Translations under genes and position numbers: made by a program
NCBI RefSeq assembly: GCF_000732195.1
Contig: NZ_JNNU01000007.1
Span: 283,727 to 347,726 of the forward strand
From: Neorhizobium vignae
GTDB lineage: Bacteria > Pseudomonadota > Alphaproteobacteria > Rhizobiales > Rhizobiaceae
DNA: 64,000 nucleotides
Direction: 5' to 3'
Notes under the pieces: generated by a model
Told to the model about the DNA's origin: nothing
The model's input: only the letters and a program-made list of their open reading frames with translations
The model's database searches: none
Shown here: in pieces, positions 33,696 to 42,459 of the stretch
How the letters are laid out: the number at the start of each line of letters is the position of its first letter
How positions within the stretch are numbered: the first letter of the stretch is position 1

Positions 33696-35708
33696 ATGTC
33701 CCAATCCGTTTCCCTTACATTTCCCGATGGCTCCGTCCGCGTTTTCGACGCCGGCACGACCGGCCGTGACGTTGCCGAGAGCATTTCCAAGTCGCTCGTC
33801 AAGAAGGCTGTCGCCGTCACCATCAATGGCACCGTGCAGGACCTTGCCGAGCCGGTGACCGACGGAAAGATCGAGATCGTCACCCGCACCGATGCCCGAG
33901 CGCTGGAACTGATCCGCCACGACGCCGCCCACGTGATGGCGGAGGCCGTGCAGGAGCTTTGGCCTGGCACCCAAGTCACCATCGGCCCGGTGATCGAGAA
34001 CGGATTTTATTACGATTTCGCCCGCAACGCGCCTTTCACGCCCGACGATCTGCCGAAGATCGAGGCGAAGATGAAGGAAATCATCGGCCGCAACAAACCG
34101 TTCACCAAGCAGGTCTGGTCTCGCGAGAAGGCCCGCGAAGTCTTCGCAGCCAAGGGCGAAGGCTACAAGGTCGAGCTGATCGATGCGATCCCGGAAGACC
34201 AGGATCTCAAGATCTATTATCAAGGCGACTGGTTCGACCTCTGCCGCGGTCCGCATATGGCCTCGACCGGCCAGATCGGTACGGCCTTCAAGCTGATGAA
34301 GGTTGCCGGCGCCTATTGGCGCGGCGACTCCAACAACGCCATGCTGACCCGCATCTATGGCACCGCCTGGGCGACGCAGGAAGAGCTCGACCAGTACCTG
34401 CACGTGCTGGCGGAAGCCGAAAAGCGCGACCACCGCAAACTCGGCCGGGAAATGGACCTCTTCCATTTCCAGGAAGAAGGTCCGGGCGTCGTGTTCTGGC
34501 ACGGCAAGGGCTGGCGCATGTTCCAGACGCTGACCGCCTATATGCGTCGCCGGCTTGCCGGCACCTATGAGGAAGTCAACGCACCGCAGGTTCTCGATGC
34601 CTCGCTCTGGGAGACGTCGGGCCACTGGGGCTGGTACCAGGAGAACATGTTCGCGGTGAAGTCTGCCTATGCATTCACGCATCCGGAAGACAAGGAAGCG
34701 GACAACCGCGTCTTTGCGCTGAAGCCGATGAACTGCCCGGGTCACGTGCAGATCTTCAAGCATGGCTTGAAGTCCTACCGCGAACTACCTATTCGGCTTG
34801 CCGAATTCGGTCTCGTGCATCGCTACGAGGCATCCGGCGCGCTGCACGGGCTGATGCGCGTGCGTGGTTTCACCCAGGACGACGCGCACGTCTTCTGCAC
34901 CGACGAGCAGATGGCCGCCGAATGCCTGCGGATCAACGACCTGATCCTGTCGGTCTACGAGGATTTCGGCTTCAAGGAAGTCGTGGTCAAGCTGTCGACC
35001 CGGCCGGACAAGCGTGTCGGCACCGACGCGCTTTGGGATCGTGCCGAATCCGTCATGCTCGATGTGCTGAAGACGATCGAGGCGCAGTCGGAAGGCCGCA
35101 TCAAGACCGGCATCCTGCCGGGCGAGGGCGCCTTCTACGGGCCGAAGTTCGAATATACGCTGAAGGACGCGATCGGCCGCGAATGGCAGTGCGGCACGAC
35201 GCAGGTCGACTTTAACCTGCCGGAACGGTTCGGCGCCTTCTACATCGACCAAAACTCGGAAAAGACCCAGCCGGTGATGATCCATCGTGCCATCTGCGGC
35301 TCGATGGAACGTTTCCTCGGCATCCTGATCGAGAACTTTGCGGGCCACATGCCGCTTTGGTTCGCGCCGATGCAGGTGGTGGTGGCGACGATCACCTCGG
35401 ATGCCGACGATTACGGCCGCGAGGTGGCGGAAGCCCTTCGCGATGCGGGCATGGTCGTCGAGACCGATTTCCGCAACGAGAAGATCAACTACAAGATCCG
35501 CGAGCACTCGGTCACCAAGGTGCCGGTCATCATCGTCTGCGGCAAGAAGGAAGCCGAGGAGCGTTCGGTCAACATCCGCCGCCTTGGCTCGCAGGCCCAG
35601 ACCTCGATGACGCTGGACGAGGCGATCGCCTCGCTCAGCCTCGAGGCGACGCCGCCGGATGTGCTGCGCCGTCTCGAAGCCAAAAAGGCCGCAAAGGCCG
35701 CGGCATGA
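33696..35708 (+). CDS. thrS: threonyl-tRNA synthetase
   Basis: A 670-residue class II synthetase. Domains in order are the TGS domain (1-62), the editing domain with [12 protein letters not shown] (the HxxxH zinc site of the editing centre), the catalytic core from about 240 ([12 protein letters not shown], then [10 protein letters not shown] with the zinc Cys, [20 protein letters not shown] as motif 2, and [20 protein letters not shown] as motif 3), and the anticodon-binding domain (about 560-655). It charges tRNA-Thr. AGGAGAAAG precedes the ATG. A perfect hairpin follows the gene. Confidence 0.97.
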   Translation: MSQSVSLTFPDGSVRVFDAGTTGRDVAESISKSLVKKAVAVTINGTVQDLAEPVTDGKIEIVTRTDARALELIRHDAAHVMAEAVQELWPGTQVTIGPVIENGFYYDFARNAPFTPDDLPKIEAKMKEIIGRNKPFTKQVWSREKAREVFAAKGEGYKVELIDAIPEDQDLKIYYQGDWFDLCRGPHMASTGQIGTAFKLMKVAGAYWRGDSNNAMLTRIYGTAWATQEELDQYLHVLAEAEKRDHRKLGREMDLFHFQEEGPGVVFWHGKGWRMFQTLTAYMRRRLAGTYEEVNAPQVLDASLWETSGHWGWYQENMFAVKSAYAFTHPEDKEADNRVFALKPMNCPGHVQIFKHGLKSYRELPIRLAEFGLVHRYEASGALHGLMRVRGFTQDDAHVFCTDEQMAAECLRINDLILSVYEDFGFKEVVVKLSTRPDKRVGTDALWDRAESVMLDVLKTIEAQSEGRIKTGILPGEGAFYGPKFEYTLKDAIGREWQCGTTQVDFNLPERFGAFYIDQNSEKTQPVMIHRAICGSMERFLGILIENFAGHMPLWFAPMQVVVATITSDADDYGREVAEALRDAGMVVETDFRNEKINYKIREHSVTKVPVIIVCGKKEAEERSVNIRRLGSQAQTSMTLDEAIASLSLEATPPDVLRRLEAKKAAKAAA

Positions 35709-35716
35709 TCCAATAC

Positions 35717-35748
35717 CTGACAGCGCCCGTGAACGCGGGCGCTGTCAG
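35717..35748. terminator. 13-base perfect inverted repeat after thrS
   Basis: CTGACAGCGCCCG and CGGGCGCTGTCAG form a perfect stem with a 6-base loop. It lies between the convergent ends of thrS and the three-repeat exported protein gene. There is no clear T-run on either side, so it is terminator-like only. Confidence 0.55.
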
Positions 35749-35808
35749 AAGACGACAATGTCGGTGCAAAAGGCCGTTTTCCGGTCCGAAGCGACCCGCC
35801 GAATTCGG

Positions 35809-36795
35809 CTAGTTCCGGTCGTTGGCGACGGCGCCGGCGACCTGGGGCGTTTCGCGCATCAGCACTTCGACCTCGGTATTGCGGCCGGCTTTGACGGTGA
35901 ACGAGCGCTGATAGATCCTGGTCTTGTTGCGGGCGACGGCAAGATATTCGCCCTCTGACAGCACCATGGTCGAGAAAGCGCTCACGCTTTCGTTGACGAT
36001 GTCACCGGCGGCGGTCAGGACGGACCAGGCCGTATCGGCAATCGCTTCGCCGCCTGGCTGGGAGACCAGCTTGAGGGTGATCTGCGCCGCACGATGCTGC
36101 AGCACGGCCTGGGTGAGCTTGCCGGCCTCGACCTGGATATCGGCCCGCACCACCGCGTTGACGCCGCCATATTCCGAGACGACATGATAGGTGCCGGCAT
36201 TCAGCCGCACGACCGTATTCGGCTTCACGTCCGACATCACCAGCGCCCGGTCGCCGTTGTCGCGCACATCGGCCGAATAGACGGAAAAGCTCAGTTCCTT
36301 GGGCGGAATGCGCTGGTCGGTGCCGGCGACCGCATTCAGCACGAAACCGCCGGCATCGAGCACCAGCGTCTGTTTCGGCACGTTTCCGTTTTCGGGAACT
36401 TTCAGTTTCTTGGTGACACCGGCGCGGCCGAAGGCGCAATTCACGAAATAGTCGCCGGGGGCGAGCTGGAACGACGCGGAGCCGCCTTCGGAACTGGCCA
36501 CCAGCGGCAATTTTCCATCTTCACCAGCGATCGGGCTGAAGACGCGCCAGGTGAGGCCTTCCTGCATGGGCTGGCCGTCGGACGTCAGCTTGGCGTCGAA
36601 CTGGACGTCCCTCGAGAGTGCGCCGGGCGGGCCGCCCGGCAGAGCCGAGAAGGCGTTGAGCTTGGGCATCTTCGCCGTGCTGTCCAGCGCGCGAAAATTC
36701 TTGAAGGCTTCTTCCTGGGCGAATGCGCTGAAAGCTGAGCCGAGAGCCATAGCTCCGGCGAGGAACCAGCGTGCCGCAAGGGAAGTGCCTGCCAT
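35809..36795 (-). CDS. exported protein with three beta-sandwich-like repeats
   Basis: A 328-residue protein with a signal peptide (cleavage near AFAQEE, about residue 26). The mature part seems to contain three similar units of 80-90 residues. Each ends with a strand-turn pattern of the form LxxGxYxV: LAPGDYFVNCAFG, LNAGTYHVVSEYG and LSEGEYLAVARNK. This resembles carboxypeptidase-regulatory or CnaB-like beta sandwiches. No catalytic motif is present. It probably acts in the periplasm or envelope; the role is unknown. It is divergent from the nitroreductase gene, with about 100 bases between. Confidence 0.78.
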   Translation of the reverse strand: MAGTSLAARWFLAGAMALGSAFSAFAQEEAFKNFRALDSTAKMPKLNAFSALPGGPPGALSRDVQFDAKLTSDGQPMQEGLTWRVFSPIAGEDGKLPLVASSEGGSASFQLAPGDYFVNCAFGRAGVTKKLKVPENGNVPKQTLVLDAGGFVLNAVAGTDQRIPPKELSFSVYSADVRDNGDRALVMSDVKPNTVVRLNAGTYHVVSEYGGVNAVVRADIQVEAGKLTQAVLQHRAAQITLKLVSQPGGEAIADTAWSVLTAAGDIVNESVSAFSTMVLSEGEYLAVARNKTRIYQRSFTVKAGRNTEVEVLMRETPQVAGAVANDRN

Positions 36796-36900
36796 CTGTT
36801 GTACCGGTTGACTCTTGTTTTCCGAGACGTCACTTGAAGACCAATGACAAGGCAATTTCAAGACCTTCCAGACCGCCAGCTCCAAATGAAAGCTTTGACC

Positions 36901-37479
36901 ATGCAAAATGACGTTAAACTCATCGATTTTCTGCGCGACAGGCATTCCACGCCGGTAGCCCAGATGAAGGAGCCGGCTCCGTCGCAGGAAGAACTGGAGG
37001 CGATTCTCACCTTCGCAACCCGCATTCCGGATCATGGCAAGCTGGCTCCCTGGCGCGTCATCGTCTATCGCGGCGACGTGCGCAGAACGCTCGGCGAACA
37101 GTTTCTGGCCCTGTCGCTCCGGAAGACGCCCGACATGGCCGAGGCCGCCAGGCAGGCGGAACTGACGCGCTTCACCCGTGCGCCGCTGGTCGTCGCGGTC
37201 GTCAGCACCGCGGCCCCGCATCCGAAAATCCCCGAATGGGAACAGGTGCTTTCGGCCGGCGCCGTCTGCTTCAACATGCTGATGGCTGCCAGCGCGCATG
37301 GCTATGTCGCCAACTGGCGTACGGAATGGGTCGCCTATGACGACGAGGCACTGGCGCTTCTCGGTGTGAGGCCGGGTGAAAAGGTCGCCGGTTTCATCCA
37401 TATTGGCTCGAGCGATTTCGCCACCCCGGACCGCCCGCGGCCGGAATTGTCGCAGATCGTCACCTACGCCGGCGAATAG
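36901..37479 (+). CDS. nitroreductase family protein
   Basis: A 192-residue FMN-dependent oxidoreductase. Family features are LIDFLRDRHSTP at the start, ATRIPDHGKLAPWRVIVYRG (flavin and substrate region), AGAVCFNMLMAASAHGY and the closing GFIHIGS. It resembles the YdjA-like short nitroreductases, whose natural substrates are unknown. The start at MQNDVKLIDF is preferred; two earlier Met codons are possible. The flavin reductase gene starts eight bases later, so electrons or FMN may be shared between the two products. Confidence 0.88.
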   Translation: MQNDVKLIDFLRDRHSTPVAQMKEPAPSQEELEAILTFATRIPDHGKLAPWRVIVYRGDVRRTLGEQFLALSLRKTPDMAEAARQAELTRFTRAPLVVAVVSTAAPHPKIPEWEQVLSAGAVCFNMLMAASAHGYVANWRTEWVAYDDEALALLGVRPGEKVAGFIHIGSSDFATPDRPRPELSQIVTYAGE

Positions 37480-37487
37480 GGTTTTCG

Positions 37488-38108
37488 ATGTTCTACACGA
37501 CCGACACCAACCAGCATGGACTGAAGCACGATCCCTTCAAGGCGATCGTCGCGCCGCGCCCGATCGGCTGGATCGGCACGAAGGGCAGGGACGGGTCGAT
37601 GAACCTGTCGCCCTATTCCTTCTTCAACGCCATTTCCGACAGCCCAAAATTGGTGATGTTTTCGTCCAGCGGCCGCAAGCACAGCCTGAAGAATGCCGAG
37701 GAAACCGGCGTCTTCACCGCAAGCCTCGCAAGCCGTCACCTAGCGGAGCAGATGAACGCGTCGTCGGAGGCGGTACCCTATGGCGTCAGCGAATTCGAGG
37801 TGGCGGGGCTGACGGCCAAGATGGCGGAACTCATCGATGCGCCCTACGTCGCGGAAGCCTATACGGTACTGGAATGCCGCGTCACGCAGGTGATCCAGCC
37901 GGTCGGATTGGACGGCGAGCCGGCGGAAGCCTACATGGTTTTCGGCCAGGTGGTCGGCATCCATATCAGCGAGGAAATCCTGCGGGGCGGACGGATCGAC
38001 ATGGGGATCGCGCGGCCGATCGCGCGCATGGGTTATCGCGATTACGCCGACGGCGGCGCGGACGTGTTCGAAATGACCCGGCCGACCGGCGCCGAGCCTA
38101 AACGCTGA
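37488..38108 (+). CDS. flavin reductase family protein (FMN-binding split barrel)
   Basis: A 206-residue protein of the flavin reductase-like group. Characteristic stretches are FKAIVAPRPIGWIGTKGRDG, then LSPYSFFNAISDSPKLVMF and the C-terminal IARMGYRDYAD. Such proteins bind FMN and reduce it with NAD(P)H or act as flavin-dependent oxygenases with an unknown substrate. It sits directly after the nitroreductase gene. The last bases overlap the end of the reverse CitE-like gene. Confidence 0.88.
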   Translation: MFYTTDTNQHGLKHDPFKAIVAPRPIGWIGTKGRDGSMNLSPYSFFNAISDSPKLVMFSSSGRKHSLKNAEETGVFTASLASRHLAEQMNASSEAVPYGVSEFEVAGLTAKMAELIDAPYVAEAYTVLECRVTQVIQPVGLDGEPAEAYMVFGQVVGIHISEEILRGGRIDMGIARPIARMGYRDYADGGADVFEMTRPTGAEPKR

Positions 38109-38766
38109 AAATCCGATTGACGATCGCAATTTGATCGGAGCTGCGGCAGAGCTTGCCGGAGAAGCCGTTCGCTCTTGCTCTTTCGCACTCAGACAAGAAG
38201 GCAGTCGCGTCCCCCGTGGGCGAGACGGCGTCGATGGCCGCAACTCCGGCGGCGGCGGCGGCAAGCGCGATGGTTCCAGCCGCAAGGCGCGCTGTATCGG
38301 AGGAGGGATCGTAGCCGCCTTCCCAGCCGAGGGCCGCCAGGCGATTGCTGCAGCGTTCGAAGCTGGAAGAGGCAAGAATGCCGGCCGCGTCGGCAAGCGC
38401 GGCGATCCGCGTCCTGCCCGGCGCCAGCCCCGCGCGGATTTCCGCCACGCGCAAAGCCATGTCGAGCCTCTGGACTTCGGCGCCGCTGCGGGCGCCCGAG
38501 AACACAACCGAGGCGGCTCCATGCCGGATGGCGAGATCGATGGCGGCCTCCGTTCCTGCCGAAGAGAATGCCGGAAGGAGGAACGAGAGGTCCGCGGCCG
38601 GCGCCGACTTGGCCCATGCCCGGCAGAAATCCCCAACCCCATTCCGCGACTCAGAGACGTCCGTGAGATCGAGCACGGTCACATCCGCGCCCGTCGAATG
38701 GACGATTGCGGCCTTCGCGGAGGGGTCGACGATATACCAGGACCGTATTTTCAAGGACTTCGCCAT
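38098..38766 (-). CDS. degenerate HpcH/HpaI-type (CitE-like) protein
   Basis: A 222-residue protein that can be followed along the CitE/HpcH fold, about 50-60 residues shorter than active members. VTVLDLTDVSES stands for the usual LDLED, with Thr35 in place of the acidic residue. ALADAAGILA stands for the ETARG motif with the Glu lost. The C-terminal block AIDAVSPTGD, ECERARANGFSGK and IAIVNRIFS is well preserved. Loss of both metal-site acids argues against lyase activity. It may be a binding or regulatory relic. It is divergent from the DUF2336 gene. Confidence 0.7.
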   Translation of the reverse strand: MAKSLKIRSWYIVDPSAKAAIVHSTGADVTVLDLTDVSESRNGVGDFCRAWAKSAPAADLSFLLPAFSSAGTEAAIDLAIRHGAASVVFSGARSGAEVQRLDMALRVAEIRAGLAPGRTRIAALADAAGILASSSFERCSNRLAALGWEGGYDPSSDTARLAAGTIALAAAAAGVAAIDAVSPTGDATAFLSECERARANGFSGKLCRSSDQIAIVNRIFSV

Positions 38767-38864
38767 GGTTAAGGAACGTGGTGAACCAATCTTAAACTTT
38801 TTCACTCTAGCGTGACGGATCAAGCCAGCCGGATCCGAGCTGGCATGTGTAGTCGAGGCCGAGT

Positions 38865-39992
38865 GTGATCGTACAGGCATTTCTTCGTTGGGCAGAAACG
38901 GCAAGGACGGCTGAGAGGGCGAAGGCGGCCAATGCTCTCGGCCGCGCCTATCTCCATTCGCCGATGGGCGGTGAGCAGCATCGCGCCGCGGCGCTTGCCA
39001 TGACCTATCTGCTCGATGATCCATCGCCGCACGTGCGCCTGTCGCTTGCGGAGGCTCTAGCGGCCTCTCCCGATGCGCCGCGAGCCGTTATCGTATGCCT
39101 TGCCGAAGACCAGCCGGAGATTGCCTGCACGGTCATCGCCTGTTCGCCCGTCCTTACCGAGAACGACCTCGTCGATCTTGCCGGGCGCAGCGACAGCCTC
39201 ACCCGCGGAATGATCGCCGCAAGGCCGAGCCTCTCGCGCGGAGTTGCAGCCGCGATCGCCGAGATCGGCGACGAATGCGAAGTCACCATCCTGCTGGAAA
39301 ACGACACCGCCTCGATCACCCGGGTTTCGCTCCGGCGGATCGCCGAGCGGTTCGGGCATTGCTGCGAAATCCGCAACCTGCTGCTGGAGCGCGACGCGCT
39401 GCCTGCGGACGCCCGCCACATGCTCGTCAACCACATTACCGCAGCACTTGCCGGCTCCGGACTGGTGCGGACCAGCATGGCGCCGGCGCGGATCGAGCAC
39501 ATGACCCGCGAGGCAGGCGAGGCTGCGGCCGTCGCTATTGCCGGCACCGTGCTGCAGGAGGAAATCCCGGGCCTGGTCGAACATTTACGCACGGCCGGAC
39601 GGCTGACGCCCGCCTTTCTCATCCATGCGCTCTGCAGCGGCAAGGTCGATTTCTTCGCGTGCGCGATCGTGTCGCTTTCTGGTCTCGACGACCGCCGCGT
39701 GCGCGCGATCCTTGCGACGGGCCGCATGCATGCGGTGCGGGCGCTCTTCGAAGCCTCGGGCCTCGGGCGGGATATCGCAGCCGTCTTCGTCGAAGCGGTG
39801 TTCCTCTGGCGCAAGGCGGCGGCAAACGGCGCGCTCGACAATATCGCCGGCCTGCTGCTGGAAAAATTCAAGCGGTCGGACATGCAGCTTTCGCCGGTCT
39901 CCGACCTCCTCGACATGATCGAGAAGCTGCATCGGCTGGAAGTCCGGCTCAGCGCACGGTCCTACGCAAACGGAGTGTCGCTGGCGGCGTAA
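38865..39992 (+). CDS. DUF2336 protein with HEAT-like helices
   Basis: A 375-residue mostly helical cytoplasmic protein. The first part has the DUF2336 pattern: RAAALAMTYLLDDPSPHVRL, then SLAEALAASPDAPRAVIVCL and LAEDQPEIACTVI, which repeat like HEAT units. The family is common in Alphaproteobacteria, and its role is unproven. The start is GTG behind GAGGCCGA; no ATG with a better site was seen. It lies about 100 bases from the CitE-like start in the other direction. Confidence 0.85.
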   Translation: MIVQAFLRWAETARTAERAKAANALGRAYLHSPMGGEQHRAAALAMTYLLDDPSPHVRLSLAEALAASPDAPRAVIVCLAEDQPEIACTVIACSPVLTENDLVDLAGRSDSLTRGMIAARPSLSRGVAAAIAEIGDECEVTILLENDTASITRVSLRRIAERFGHCCEIRNLLLERDALPADARHMLVNHITAALAGSGLVRTSMAPARIEHMTREAGEAAAVAIAGTVLQEEIPGLVEHLRTAGRLTPAFLIHALCSGKVDFFACAIVSLSGLDDRRVRAILATGRMHAVRALFEASGLGRDIAAVFVEAVFLWRKAAANGALDNIAGLLLEKFKRSDMQLSPVSDLLDMIEKLHRLEVRLSARSYANGVSLAA

Positions 39993-40000
39993 CCGCCAGC

Positions 40001-40441
40001 TTACCGGAATTTCTTGGCAACCCAGGAATAGCCATTCTCGACCAGCCGTACCGGGCTGGTCATCAGCGTTTTCACTCCTTCGGTGGTCGGAAGCACGGTC
40101 TTGACCCGCTGGATGGCGCGGCCCGCAAGCGTTTCCTTCTCCTGCTGCGTCACCGGTTCCTGAGCAAGCGTCGCGGCCGGCTGTCCGGCCGGCATGGGCG
40201 GCGGCGTCTCGGGTCGAGCCCGCGGCACCGGCGCATTGGCGATCTCTGCGGCTTCCGGCTTCTGGCAAACGGCGATCAGCATCGGATAGGGCTGGTTGGC
40301 ATAACCGGACAGCTGCTGCTCCGACACCGAGTTGCACAGTTCGATGCTCGGCCAGCGGCTTTCGGCAGTGGCGATATAGTGGCAATCCGTTCCGGCGTCG
40401 TTGCAGCCGAGAATGGTCATGACAATCAATGCGGAATTCAT
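40001..40441 (-). CDS. conserved hypothetical protein with Pro-rich middle
   Basis: A 146-residue protein. The start MNSALIVMTILGCND is mildly hydrophobic, with several Cys in the first 60 residues (GCND, TDCHY, ELCNS, AVCQK) that suggest disulphides or metal. Residues 70-100 are rich in Pro and Ala. The C-terminal part (RAIQRVKTVLPTTEGVKTLM) is basic. GAGGGG precedes the ATG. I recognise no family. It converges on the DUF2336 gene, with nine bases between the stops. Confidence 0.75.
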   Translation of the reverse strand: MNSALIVMTILGCNDAGTDCHYIATAESRWPSIELCNSVSEQQLSGYANQPYPMLIAVCQKPEAAEIANAPVPRARPETPPPMPAGQPAATLAQEPVTQQEKETLAGRAIQRVKTVLPTTEGVKTLMTSPVRLVENGYSWVAKKFR

Positions 40442-40563
40442 GTCGTCCCCTCAAATGTGGCAACCGGTTTAGAGCGGGTAATCTTGGCCCGACCAAGGCA
40501 GCTTTTACCGCCGCATCGCATCCGCTAAACATTGCCCATCCGCCAGGAGCATTGGAGACCGAG

Positions 40564-41022
40564 ATGACCGTAGTGATTGCGATCGAACCGCCGCGTCAGG
40601 CCGAAGTGATGAGGCTTCTCGAGCTCTCCGACGCCTATGCGGCTTCGCTCTATCCTGCTGAGAGCAACCATATGGTGGATGTCGCGACGCTCGAAAAGCC
40701 TGGTGTTTCCTTTTTCGTGGCACGCAGGGAAGGAACGGTTCTCGGCTGCAGCGCGCTGGTCGCGGCGGAAGACGGAACCGGCGAGATCAAGCGGATGTTC
40801 GTCGCCGAGGCGGCGCGCGGCCTGAAACTCGGCAAGCGGCTGATCGAGGCGATCCTGGAGCGGGCCGGCGAACTCAGCCTGGCGGTTGTCCGGCTGGAGA
40901 CAGGCATCCATCAACCGCAGGCGATCGGGCTTTATCGCGCCTATGGCTTTACGGAGATCGGGCCGTTCGCAGACTACAGGCCCGATCCGCTCAGCATCTT
41001 CATGGAGAAGAGACTTTCCTGA
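40564..41022 (+). CDS. GNAT family N-acetyltransferase
   Basis: A 152-residue GNAT protein. The acetyl-CoA site is seen in GEIKRMFVAEAARGLKLGKR, and the end block is RLETGIHQPQAIGLYRAYGFTEIGPF, split over the last strand. The layout matches small YhbS/PhnO-like acetyltransferases. The acceptor is unknown. GGAG lies 17 bases before the chosen ATG, and the frame is open further upstream without a better start. Its 3' end overlaps the end of the AI-2E family gene by 23 bases. Confidence 0.9.
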   Translation: MTVVIAIEPPRQAEVMRLLELSDAYAASLYPAESNHMVDVATLEKPGVSFFVARREGTVLGCSALVAAEDGTGEIKRMFVAEAARGLKLGKRLIEAILERAGELSLAVVRLETGIHQPQAIGLYRAYGFTEIGPFADYRPDPLSIFMEKRLS

Positions 41023-42208
41023 CGATCGGAAGATCGGGCGGAAGGTCCGGCGCCTTGGCGATATCGGTGGACTCCGCTTCGGTCACGTCGGCCATCTTCA
41101 CTTCCCGGATCCATTCGCGCCAGATCGAGACCAGCAGCGCCATCAGGACCGGGCCGATGAACAGGCCGAGGAAACCCATGGTGCTGACACCGCCGACGAG
41201 ACCAAAGAATGTCGGCAGGAAGGGAAGCTTGATCGGGCCGCCGACAAGGCGCGGCCGCAGCGTCTTGTCGACGATGAAGAGTTCGACCGTGCCCCAGAGG
41301 AAAAGCGCACCGCCGGCGACATAGGCGCCGTTGGCGACCAGATAAAACGAGATCAGCGAGAAGGACAGCGGTGCGCCACCGGGGATGAGTGCCATCAGGC
41401 CGGTCAATACGCCGAGGGTGACGGGCGAGGGGACGCCGGCGATCCAGTAGGCTATGCCGAGCACGATGCCTTCGCCGATCGCAATCAGGGTCTGACCGGT
41501 CACGGTGGAGCTGATCGTCCTTGGAACGACACGCGAGATGCGCTCCCAGCGGGTCGGCAGGATGCGCTCGCCGAGAAGGTCGATCTGCTCGCTGAAGGAG
41601 CCGCCGTCGCGATAGACGAAGAACAGCGCGATCAGCATGAAGAGCAGCGTCAGAACCAGATGGAAGGCACCGTCGCCTGCCGCCACGATGGCACGGTAGA
41701 TATTGCCGATATTGGCGCCCGAGACGATCTGGATCAGTTCGCCGACCGCACCGGGCGAGCCGACATGCTGGACCCACTGGATGCCCAGCCATTCGCCGAC
41801 CCAGGGAAGGCCGGTGATCCAGGCGGGCGGCGGGGCGCCGAAACGGTTCACTTCCGCAGCCCACATGATCCACTGGCGCACTTCGCCGATCGTGTAGGAG
41901 ATCGCGATGCCGATCGGCACGATCAGGAAGGTCAGGATGAAGATGATGGCGAGCGAGGCGCCGATGGTGGTGTTGCCGCCGATGCGGCGCAGCAGTTCCC
42001 GATAAAGCGGCCAGCTTGCAAAGCCGATCACGAGGGCGGCGAGAACCGGAACCAGGAATCCGTGGAAGAAGTAGATGCCGGCAGCGGCGACGAGCACGAG
42101 AAGCCAGCGAGCAGCGGAGATCGGCGGGATGAGCGCGACCCTGCTCGGTGCGACTGGCCCGAGCCAGCGCGGCTCTTTCGGGCCCTTGCGATCGTTATTT
42201 CCGCTCAC
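41000..42208 (-). CDS. AI-2E family transporter (PerM/YdiK type)
   Basis: A 402-residue inner-membrane protein with about eight hydrophobic segments. Family stretches include ISAARWLLVLVAAAGIYFFH, LALFFVYRDG-like LIALFFVYRDGGSF, GLMALIPGGAPLSF and GFLGLFIGPVLMALL. Members are linked to export of autoinducer-2 or to Na+/H+ antiport, but most are uncharacterised. The GTG at VSGNNDR has a good AAAGGA site. ATG codons up to 48 bases upstream are possible but lack a ribosome site. Confidence 0.9.
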   Translation of the reverse strand: MSGNNDRKGPKEPRWLGPVAPSRVALIPPISAARWLLVLVAAAGIYFFHGFLVPVLAALVIGFASWPLYRELLRRIGGNTTIGASLAIIFILTFLIVPIGIAISYTIGEVRQWIMWAAEVNRFGAPPPAWITGLPWVGEWLGIQWVQHVGSPGAVGELIQIVSGANIGNIYRAIVAAGDGAFHLVLTLLFMLIALFFVYRDGGSFSEQIDLLGERILPTRWERISRVVPRTISSTVTGQTLIAIGEGIVLGIAYWIAGVPSPVTLGVLTGLMALIPGGAPLSFSLISFYLVANGAYVAGGALFLWGTVELFIVDKTLRPRLVGGPIKLPFLPTFFGLVGGVSTMGFLGLFIGPVLMALLVSIWREWIREVKMADVTEAESTDIAKAPDLPPDLPIVRKVSSP

Positions 42209-42459
42209 CGAATTTCCTTTTTTCATTTTCACCATCATATGGCTTATGAGGTTCACTGGTACAAGACTAATGCGTCATCCATTAAAAGGAAGCTTACTCC
42301 TTGCCCTAGACGGCAGATGCGATAGAAATATGAAATCACCTTCCGGCAGAGCCGGAAGTACGATTCAAACCTTCTTTATGAAGTTTTCCTAACCTTAAGG
42401 ATGCCGAAGCGTCTGCTGTCCCCATAGTATTGGCCGGACTGTCTTCAGGGACTTGTAAC

